DNA of 64,000 nucleotides from Rufibacter latericius (GTDB lineage Bacteria; Bacteroidota; Bacteroidia; Cytophagales; Hymenobacteraceae): NCBI RefSeq assembly GCF_003721515.1, contig NZ_RJJD01000008.1, positions 310,001 through 374,000 on the forward strand, in the 5' to 3' direction. Shown piece after piece: positions 8,518-14,915 of this stretch. How positions within the stretch are numbered: position 1 is the stretch's first letter; every line of letters starts with the position of its first letter. The position numbers and the translations under genes were made by a program. The notes under the pieces are model-generated. The model did not search any database, had not been told where the DNA came from, and saw only the letters and a list, made by a program, of their open reading frames with translations.

Positions 8518-9027
8518 ATGGTCTTCACCCAAGAGAACCGCATCCTGGACCACCACCAGATCCTGCAGAAAATCAAGCGCATGGCGTTTGAGATCTACGA
8601 ACAGAACTTTGAGGAAAAACAGCTGGTCTTGGCCGGCATTCACGAGAACGGCTACTTCTTGGCGCAACTCCTAGCCCAGGAACTGCGGGCCATCTCTCCC
8701 CTGGATGTCCAACTAATGGAAGTGACGCTGCACAAAACCGAGCCCCTCTCCCATGACATCGTCATCACCCCTGCCCTTTCTACCCTAGAGAACACCGCCG
8801 TGGTGCTGGTAGACGATGTTCTGAACACCGGCAAAACTCTGGCCTATACCCTGCGGGAGTTCCTGGACAAGAACTGCAAGAAACTGGAGATCGCCACACT
8901 TATCAACCGCCATCACACGCTGTACCCTATCTCGTCTACCTACACCGGCTATTCTCTAGCAACGACTTTGCGGGAGCATATCAGGGTTGTTTGGGCGGAG
9001 GATGCCTGGAATGCCTATTTGCTGTAG
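8518..9027 (+). CDS. PyrR-like phosphoribosyltransferase
   Basis: A 169-residue type I phosphoribosyltransferase fold when started at the ATG at 8518 (an in-frame upstream start at 8494 is possible, but that extension does not look conserved). The PRPP-binding motif is VVLVDDVLNTGKTL at about residues 97-110. The ILAGIHENG-like loop and the C-terminal SLATTLREHIRVVW resemble PyrR, the pyrimidine operon regulator/uracil phosphoribosyltransferase. No pyr gene or PyrR binding site is visible nearby, so a PyrR role is an inference; other small phosphoribosyltransferases remain possible. Confidence 0.82.
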   Translation: MVFTQENRILDHHQILQKIKRMAFEIYEQNFEEKQLVLAGIHENGYFLAQLLAQELRAISPLDVQLMEVTLHKTEPLSHDIVITPALSTLENTAVVLVDDVLNTGKTLAYTLREFLDKNCKKLEIATLINRHHTLYPISSTYTGYSLATTLREHIRVVWAEDAWNAYLL

Positions 9028-9037
9028 GCGATTTTAG

Positions 9038-9067
9038 AGGTGTTTTGGGGAATTTGCCTTAAAAACG
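9038..9067 (+). repeat. nested-palindrome repeat, divergent copy
   Basis: A TGTTTTGGGGAATTTGCC core followed by TTAAAAACG, directly after the PyrR-like gene. A weak member of the intergenic family described under findings. Confidence 0.4.
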
Positions 9068-9150
9068 TATTTTAAAGTGTGGGGTTATTCTGTGAACGCA
9101 GTTGGCTTATGCGGGCGTAGCTTCTGTTGTACAGTTTTCGACTTCCTAGT

Positions 9151-9294
9151 TGTTGCATCGTTCCTCTCCGAGCGCTCACGGCCGCGAGGCCTCGTCTTCC
9201 GGGTTCGCGCTGTGCCAGCTTCCTTTGCTCCCTGAAGGTCGCAATGCCTGTCGGCACCGGAACCTGCCTAGGCGCTCACCCGAAAGACTGGAAA
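9151..9294 (+). repeat. dispersed repeat B, copy B1
   Basis: About 145 bp of GC-rich sequence. It matches 30150-30290 in inverted orientation with high identity in blocks such as GCTGTGCCAGCTTCC and CGGGTTCGCGCTG. It lies 48 bp before a copy of repeat A. No protein-coding signature was found. Confidence 0.8.
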
Positions 9295-9341
9295 TATTGG
9301 TTTTAGTTTAAGCCTTTACTGCTAAGACAAAGAACCTTTCA

Positions 9342-9412
9342 TGGTTCAAGTCTGTGACCTAGACCTACTATAACCTTCAGTTTGCAAACTAAAGTGAGGC
9401 GATAACCTCGAT
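9342..9412 (+). repeat. dispersed repeat A, partial copy A2
   Basis: The first about 70 bp of repeat A: GGTTCAAGTCTGTGAC, CAGTTTGCAAACT and GTGAGGCGATAACCTC. The hairpin arms are partly degraded. The 110-bp downstream part of A1 is absent. Confidence 0.75.
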
Positions 9413-9527
9413 TTTACATTTACCTAATTGAGAAAGAACATCTTCCATAACTCCCTTTAAAAGGAAAAATCCAGAGAAAAAGCAGGCCTTGTCTCTGAAC
9501 GCATCCCCCGCAACTATCAGTGGCAAC

Positions 9528-9566
9528 AAATATGTAGGGCACCCACAAGAGGTGCCCTACATATTT
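9528..9566. repeat. 16-bp perfect inverted repeat
   Basis: 9528-9543 is perfectly complementary to 9551-9566, with a 7-nt loop. It is not adjacent to a gene end (the nearest stops are at 9027 and 9748), so a simple terminator role is doubtful. No copy elsewhere in the window. Confidence 0.7.
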
Positions 9567-9610
9567 GAAGTTGAGTTTAGAGGAGTTCCCTCATCATCAG
9601 CCCGCCTGCC

Positions 9611-9634
9611 GTTGTTGGTGTTTTCACCAACAAC
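9611..9634. repeat. short palindromic repeat C, copy 1
   Basis: GTTGTTGGTG-TTTT-CACCAACAAC, a 10-bp stem. A second version lies at 53516-53540 in a similar gene gap. Both follow a CCCGCC-rich start. Confidence 0.6.
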
Positions 9635-9694
9635 TCATAAGACCTTTCTACATTATACTGCCACAAATTCAGATTCGCTCTTTAAGAGGTTTAT

Positions 9695-9724
9695 GCCTGT
9701 TTTCCCAAAACAAAGGCCTAAACG
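9695..9724 (+). repeat. nested-palindrome repeat copy
   Basis: GCCTGTTTTCCCAAAACA followed by AAGGCCTAAAC, ending 23 bp past the mlaD stop codon; it may form the tip of a weak terminator for that operon. Confidence 0.6.
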
Positions 9725-9747
9725 AATAGCTGATTCTGAATAGAACC

Positions 9748-10854
9748 CTAATTAGCTGGTGCCAGTGTATCAGGGACGGTTTGGCCCGTTGGAGTTGTGG
9801 TTTTAACGGGAGACGGTTTCTTCTTATCCTGCTTCTGCTCCAGCTTTTCTAGTCGTTGCTGGCGTTCTAGTTCCCGTTCCTTTTGCTTAGCGTCGCGTTT
9901 GGCTTTTCTCCGGAAAAAGCCGTTGAGCAGGATGCTGTGCTGCAGGCTTTCCAGGTTAGCGTCTAATTTGTCTGTGCCGGCTTCCAGGTTCTGCATGGTC
10001 ATCTGCAGGTCAAGGGCAAACTGTTCGTCGTTGAGCAGCACGCCCAGGGCATTGTTGTTGGAGCCGAGTTTGTCGGTGGTGCGGTTCAGTTTGCTGGTGA
10101 GTTGGTTGGTGGTGCTCATGACCTGCTCCAGTTGGGTCATGGTGGCCCGCAAGCGGTTGAAGGTGACGGTGTCGGTGAGCAGTTCATCGGCTAGGCCGCC
10201 CTGAGTATTCAGTTTGTTCGAGAACTGAGCCAGAGCCTGGGATGCGCGTACGCTGGTGGCCGAGGTCTTCTGCAGGTTCGCCAGAATGGCCTGGAAATTC
10301 TGGGCCAGTTGGTCATCAGTCAAAAGAGCGCCGGCCAGTCCTTCGCCGTTGGCCAAACCAGAGCTCAACTTCTTGAAATCGGTGGTGATGGCTACCAGGT
10401 TCTTGTTGTTTTCCTGGAAGGTCGCCATCATTTGCTCGGTGCTGAGTTGAGCCTCGGTGGCTAGCCGGTCGCCGGGCTGGATTACCGGCATCTGCGGGGT
10501 GCCGCCGTACAGCACAATCGCCTTGTTCCCGATAAAGCTTTCTGAGCCGATCTTGGCTTTCACGTCTTTCCGGATGTATTTCTGGGCTTCCTCGGTGATG
10601 TCCATCGCGATAGCAACCTGCGAGGGTCCTTCAAAGGCGATGCTTTTCACCACGCCCACCCGTACCCCGGAGAATAGCACCTGGTTTCCTATCTTCAGGC
10701 CGGTTACGTCATCAAAGATGGCCGATACCTGGATGGTTTTGGTGAACCGTTTCTGCTGGCCACCCAACACAAAAATACCGACCACCAGAATCACCAGGGC
10801 CAAAAACACGAAGACTCCTACTACAACGGCTCTCCTATTTTCTACTGCACTCAT
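9748..10854 (-). CDS. mlaD: MlaD-family MCE-domain lipid-transport protein
   Basis: A 368-residue protein. One transmembrane segment at about residues 10-29 is followed by an MCE/MlaD domain (about 38-115, with DDVTGLKIGNQVLFSGVRVGVV). The long C-terminal tail (about 120-310) is predicted helical, and the end (after 318) is highly charged and Lys/Gln-rich. Family members bind phospholipid in the periplasm as part of an ABC complex that moves lipids between inner and outer membrane. The start codon directly abuts the stop of the ATPase gene, with no spacer. This fixes the order mlaE-mlaF-mlaD in one transcript. Confidence 0.92.
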   Translation of the reverse strand: MSAVENRRAVVVGVFVFLALVILVVGIFVLGGQQKRFTKTIQVSAIFDDVTGLKIGNQVLFSGVRVGVVKSIAFEGPSQVAIAMDITEEAQKYIRKDVKAKIGSESFIGNKAIVLYGGTPQMPVIQPGDRLATEAQLSTEQMMATFQENNKNLVAITTDFKKLSSGLANGEGLAGALLTDDQLAQNFQAILANLQKTSATSVRASQALAQFSNKLNTQGGLADELLTDTVTFNRLRATMTQLEQVMSTTNQLTSKLNRTTDKLGSNNNALGVLLNDEQFALDLQMTMQNLEAGTDKLDANLESLQHSILLNGFFRRKAKRDAKQKERELERQQRLEKLEQKQDKKKPSPVKTTTPTGQTVPDTLAPAN

Positions 10855-11628
10855 TTAGTTTATGAAATTGTAATCATGAAATAATCGCACCCGCTCATCC
10901 TGAGTGTTGAACACTTCCTCAAACGTGCCTTGGCGCTGGAACTGGCCGTCCAGGAGCATCACCACGCGGTCGCCCACGTCTTTGGCGCAGGTGAGGTCGT
11001 GGGTGATGATGATGGAAGAGGTATGGAAGCGGCTCTGCACTTCGTTTATCAGGTTGTTGATGTCAATACAGGTAATGGGGTCCAGACCGGCGGTAGGCTC
11101 ATCGTAGAGCATGATCTCGGGCTGAAGAATCAACGTACGGGCAATGCCTATGCGCTTGCGCTGTCCGCCGGAAAGCTCTGAGGGCATCTGGTTGATGGTT
11201 TGGGAAAGTCCTACGGCATCCAGCACCACTTCTACCATGCGGTCTACCTCGCCCCGGGTCATATCGCGGCGGTTGCGCACCAAAGGAAATTCCAGATTCT
11301 TCCGGATGGTCATGCTGTCATACAAGGCGCTGTTCTGGAACGAGAACCCAATCTTCAGGCGCAGATGGTCTAGGTCACGGGCTTTGAGCTTGTTTACTTC
11401 CTCTCCCAGCACGTTCACGGTCCCTGCATCAGGCTTCAACAACCCTGAGATGATCTTGATCAGCACCGATTTCCCGGTGCCTGATTTTCCCAACACCACC
11501 AGGTTCTCGCCTTTGTACAGGTCAAGGTCCACGCCGCGCAATACATGCAGGTCACCGAAGGATTTCTCCAGCCCTCTGATGTTGATGACGCAGTTGCTTC
11601 TATCTATAACCGGTTGTGTCTCCTTCAT
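10855..11628 (-). CDS. mlaF: ABC transporter ATP-binding protein MlaF-like
   Basis: A 257-residue ATPase. Walker A is GKSGTGKS (about residues 52-59), the ABC signature is LSGGQRKR (about 153-160), Walker B is IMLYDEP, and the switch His is in IIITHD. It powers the MlaE permease with MlaD. It lies 12 bp after mlaE and abuts mlaD. Confidence 0.94.
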   Translation of the reverse strand: MKETQPVIDRSNCVINIRGLEKSFGDLHVLRGVDLDLYKGENLVVLGKSGTGKSVLIKIISGLLKPDAGTVNVLGEEVNKLKARDLDHLRLKIGFSFQNSALYDSMTIRKNLEFPLVRNRRDMTRGEVDRMVEVVLDAVGLSQTINQMPSELSGGQRKRIGIARTLILQPEIMLYDEPTAGLDPITCIDINNLINEVQSRFHTSSIIITHDLTCAKDVGDRVVMLLDGQFQRQGTFEEVFNTQDERVRLFHDYNFIN

Positions 11629-11640
11629 CGCTAAAACTTA

Positions 11641-12462
11641 TTAAAGGTACCTGAGCGCCGTAATCACCTGCAACGACAGCAGCTCCTCAATAAAGACCAG
11701 GAACATAGCCGTTACTACGGAAGAATTAGCCGCTTTGCCTACGCCCTCAGTGCCTTTTGACGAATGATAGCCTTTGTAGCACCCCACCACGCCAATGGTG
11801 AAGCCAAACAACGCTGATTTAATCACCGAAGAAAAAATATCCAGAAAGGTAATGGCATCAAAAACCTGGGTAAAGTACGTGGTGAAACTGGTGCCTTCGT
11901 TTGCGTTCACATTCAGGAAAGCACCCAATAAAGCCACCAGCATGGTGTACATCATGAGGGCCGGAATCATGAACGTAGTGGCCAGCACCCGGCTCACCAC
12001 CAAGAACTTGAACGGGTTGGTAGCGGACACTTCCATAGCCTCAATCTGCTCGGTCACTTTCATAGAACCCAGCTCAGCCCCGATCATGGACCCGATGCGG
12101 CCTGCCCCAATCAAGGCAGTCACCAGCGGAGCCAGCGCCCGCACAATTGCCAGTGATACCAGTGAAGGTAGCCAGGACGTAGCTCCAAACTCGGCCAATG
12201 ACGGCCTTGACTGGTTCATGAACACAATACCTATGATAAAACCTGTAAGGGAAATAAGCGGCAGCGACTTTACGCCAATCTCAAAACACTGCCGGATAAT
12301 CTCCTTGAACTCATACGGCGGAAGAAAAACCTCCTTGAAAAAACGACCAATAAACGAGGCGATAGAATACAGCTCCGCAAAAATCCGGCTCAACCTTCTG
12401 GAGATCGCCTGTCCGCGGGGCCGTCTTGCCGGCTGGTCGTCATCATTGTGAAACTTCATCAA
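11641..12462 (-). CDS. mlaE: MlaE-family lipid ABC transporter permease
   Basis: A 273-residue integral membrane protein with about five or six transmembrane helices. Family motifs include IGIVFMNQSRPSLAEFGA, GAGRIGSMIGAELGSM and TEQIEAMEVSATNPFKFLVVSR. The first 30 residues are cytoplasmic and basic. It forms the inner-membrane channel of an Mla/MCE complex. First gene of the mla operon; a TAATTTTG -7-like element on the minus strand lies about 290 bp upstream (12745-12752). Confidence 0.94.
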   Translation of the reverse strand: MMKFHNDDDQPARRPRGQAISRRLSRIFAELYSIASFIGRFFKEVFLPPYEFKEIIRQCFEIGVKSLPLISLTGFIIGIVFMNQSRPSLAEFGATSWLPSLVSLAIVRALAPLVTALIGAGRIGSMIGAELGSMKVTEQIEAMEVSATNPFKFLVVSRVLATTFMIPALMMYTMLVALLGAFLNVNANEGTSFTTYFTQVFDAITFLDIFSSVIKSALFGFTIGVVGCYKGYHSSKGTEGVGKAANSSVVTAMFLVFIEELLSLQVITALRYL

Positions 12463-12981
12463 TTGCTCTTGTTATCATCTGCGGCACCCTTTTTTTCAGG
12501 ACACCTGTCTAGCGCTGTTTACCTTAACTGCGCCCTTACTTTGTCGCCTTTCTCCCCTTGTGGTCACCGGCGCGGCATTTTTCCTAGGGTGACCGGAAGT
12601 ACCCAAACGCAACCTATCAGGAAAGCACCTGCTTTCGGCTTGTTTTCCTGAAAAAGGCTCTAAAACAGGAAATTTGCTTTAAAACGCCATCGGGGACGTT
12701 CTTGCCCAAACGGAAACTTTCCGGTTCCATTAGGAAAGCCGCGGCAAAATTACATCAAAAAGCCTGAGGACCTATTAAAAAGAAACATGAGTTACAGGTA
12801 CGGGCAAGCGAACTGCGGCGTTGAGTAGTTCAGAAGAAACTGACGCAGAGGAACCTCTGCTTTAAAGGCCCTCAGAAAGGCAGGTTTTACAAAATGAAGG
12901 CGGTTTCTGATTGCTTTGAACTGCCGTACACACGTAGTATCATTGTTACCCCTAACTTCCATCCTTTATACCAGACACCGC
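12463..12981. other. divergent intergenic region between mlaE and rdgB
   Basis: No gene is supported in these 519 bp. It holds a nested-palindrome repeat copy at 12637-12667 and a minus-strand TAATTTTG (12745-12752) that could be the -7 element of the mla operon. The in-frame extension of rdgB upstream of 12982 lacks conservation signs. Confidence 0.6.
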
Positions 12982-13578
12982 ATGAAAATCTGTTTCGCCT
13001 CCAACAACGCCCATAAACTGAAAGAAATCCAGCAATTGCTGGGAGCCCCTTTTGAGCTGATCAGCCTGGAGGCTTTGGGCTGTACCGAGGAACTGTCCGA
13101 AGACCAGGACACCCTGGAAGGAAATGCCCTGCAGAAAGCGTCCTACGTGTGGGAGAAATACCACGTGCTCTGCTTCGCCGATGACACCGGCCTGGAAGTG
13201 GAAGCCTTGAACAACGAGCCCGGCGTGTACTCGGCCCGGTACGCTGGCCCGGAACGCGACAACCAAGCCAACATGCAGAAGGTGCTGGAAGGCCTGAAAA
13301 ACAAGACCAACCGCAAAGCCCGGTTCAGGACCTCCATCGCATTAATTTTGGAGGAAGGCGAGCAGCACCTGTTTGATGGCATCGTGGAAGGCCACATTAT
13401 TGACGCCCCACAGGGCGAGCAAGGCTTTGGCTACGACCCCATCTTCGTGCCCGAGGGCCAGGACCGAACCTTCGCCCAGATGGACAGCCAGGAGAAGAAC
13501 CAGATCAGCCACCGGGGCCGGGCTGTACAGCAATTGGTTTCCTTTCTGCAGCACCGTTACGTGCAAACCGGCACCTGA
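12982..13578 (+). CDS. rdgB: XTP/dITP diphosphatase (non-canonical purine NTP pyrophosphatase)
   Basis: A 198-residue HAM1/RdgB enzyme that hydrolyses dITP, XTP and dHAPTP to keep damaged purines out of DNA. Signatures: ASNNAHKLKEI near the N-terminus, FADDTGLEVEALN, GVYSARYAG, GFGYDPIFVPEG and SHRGRAV. The start at 12982 puts the family's MKICFASNN at the N-terminus; a longer frame from 12916 is open but adds 22 atypical residues. It is followed by udk 75 bp downstream. Confidence 0.95.
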   Translation: MKICFASNNAHKLKEIQQLLGAPFELISLEALGCTEELSEDQDTLEGNALQKASYVWEKYHVLCFADDTGLEVEALNNEPGVYSARYAGPERDNQANMQKVLEGLKNKTNRKARFRTSIALILEEGEQHLFDGIVEGHIIDAPQGEQGFGYDPIFVPEGQDRTFAQMDSQEKNQISHRGRAVQQLVSFLQHRYVQTGT

Positions 13579-13622
13579 GAAATTCTTTTGAACCGGCATT
13601 AGGCTTGGTACCTACAAAAGAG

Positions 13623-13630
13623 TAATTTTG
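13623..13630 (+). promoter_or_regulatory. -7 promoter element for udk
   Basis: TAATTTTG, matching TAnnTTTG, 24 bp before the udk ATG. A -33 element is not clear. Confidence 0.5.
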
Positions 13631-13653
13631 CACCCCGTAAACCATACGTATTT

Positions 13654-14277
13654 ATGCATCAAAAGCCATTTATAGTAGGAATAACGGGAGGAAGCGCATC
13701 GGGGAAAACCACATTCCTGAGCAGGCTACTGGCTTCGTATGCACCTGAGGAGATTTGCCTGGTTTCTCAGGACAACTATTACCACGACCGCGACAAACAG
13801 TACATAGACGAAAACGGTTTCCACAATTTCGATTTACCGAGTTCTATTGACAGCGCGGCCTATGCTCATGACGTTCTTCAACTAAGCAAAGGCGAGACCG
13901 TCTACCGCAAAGAATACACGTTCAACAACCCTAACGTGGTACCACGCCAGCTGGAGTTCAAGCCAGCGCCCATTGTCGTAGTGGAAGGTATTTTCGTGTT
14001 TTACTTTGAAGAAGTAGCCAAGCTGCTGGACATGAAAGTGTACATAGACGCCAAAGAGTACATTAAACTGCAGCGTCGCATCTTGCGTGACAAAGTAGAG
14101 CGTGGCTATGACCTGGACGATGTGCTCTACCGCTACACCAACCACGTGGCGCCCACCTATGAGAAATACATCAAGCCGTTCAAGAACGATGCCGATGTCA
14201 TCATCCCCAACAACCGTAACTTTGAGGTGGGTTTAGAGGTGCTGGTGACGTATCTGAACTCCAAAATCAAAAAATAG
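13654..14277 (+). CDS. udk: uridine kinase
   Basis: A 207-residue P-loop kinase that phosphorylates uridine and cytidine in pyrimidine salvage. GGSASGKT (residues 12-19) is the P-loop; VSQDNYYHD, FNNPNVVPRQLEFKPAP and IVVVEGIF are family blocks. It has its own -7 element and a strong terminator at 14307-14343. A CNT nucleoside transporter (24444) and the PyrR-like protein elsewhere in the window belong to the same salvage theme but are not linked to it. Confidence 0.95.
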   Translation: MHQKPFIVGITGGSASGKTTFLSRLLASYAPEEICLVSQDNYYHDRDKQYIDENGFHNFDLPSSIDSAAYAHDVLQLSKGETVYRKEYTFNNPNVVPRQLEFKPAPIVVVEGIFVFYFEEVAKLLDMKVYIDAKEYIKLQRRILRDKVERGYDLDDVLYRYTNHVAPTYEKYIKPFKNDADVIIPNNRNFEVGLEVLVTYLNSKIKK

Positions 14278-14306
14278 CCCTATTTATTACTGGAAGGGCA
14301 CTTATC

Positions 14307-14343
14307 AAAAGCCTCTGCTGTTCAACCCACAGCAGAGGCTTTT
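14307..14343 (+). terminator. terminator downstream of udk
   Basis: A 14-bp stem (14307-14320 with 14330-14343), then TGTTTTATTT, 30 bp past the udk stop. Confidence 0.9.
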
Positions 14344-14371
14344 GTTTTATTTCAAGAATCCTCTACCTTTG
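14341..14371 (+). promoter_or_regulatory. Bacteroidota promoter (TTTG, 19 bp, TACCTTTG)
   Basis: A textbook -33/-7 pair with the usual 19-bp spacing: TTTG at 14341-14344 and TACCTTTG at 14364-14371. The expected start of transcription is only a few bases before the ATG at 14381, which supports that start. The -33 box overlaps the T-tract of the udk terminator. Confidence 0.7.
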
Positions 14372-14380
14372 CTTACAGAG

Positions 14381-14746
14381 ATGAAACCCGGGCACTACAT
14401 ACAACGTAATTGGCGGCTGCTGTTCACCAGCATTGCCTTGCTGTTGGCGCTTACTGTAAACCACAGGGCCCTTCCGGCGTACGCCCACGCGGCTGCCTCT
14501 CCCGTAGACCACACCTCGGTTAACAAGCAGGGTCGTGACGCGGAATCCTCGGTGGTGAAACAGAAGGTTACCTTTGAGGCGACCACCTCCTTCGTAGATT
14601 TCCAGATCGCCCAACCAGCCCCTTTCCTGCCCATCACGTTTGTGACGCCGGTGCAGCAGGCGGTTACCACCTCTTTAGGCTCCCCTTCCTGGACGTTCCT
14701 GCTCCAGAAAGTAGCAACGCAGCCTATCTCTCCCAACGCTCCCTGA
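14381..14746 (+). CDS. small exported orphan protein
   Basis: A 121-residue protein of unknown function. The N-terminus is basic (KPGHYIQRNWR), followed by a hydrophobic helix at about residues 12-27 and an ALPAYAHA possible cleavage site. The remainder is polar and rich in Thr, Val and Pro, and ends SPNAP. I chose the ATG at 14381 because the promoter lies between it and the earlier in-frame ATG at 14342. It shares the tetrapeptide VVKQ and the PNAP C-terminus with the orphan at 20881-21276. Probably a periplasmic or membrane-anchored protein. Confidence 0.55.
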   Translation: MKPGHYIQRNWRLLFTSIALLLALTVNHRALPAYAHAAASPVDHTSVNKQGRDAESSVVKQKVTFEATTSFVDFQIAQPAPFLPITFVTPVQQAVTTSLGSPSWTFLLQKVATQPISPNAP

Positions 14747-14915
14747 CGGCACCCTCCGGAAACCTGGCGTTTTGAGCCTGTTTTCGGGGAAACCCTGCAT
14801 TTTCTTGTGCCTCACGTTGATCTTCGCACTGCCCACAGGGGTCAGGCGGTGAATCATCCGTTGGTATTTAACTCTGCTATCATTTCGTTTAATTTTATCT
14901 ATTCACTTATCACCA

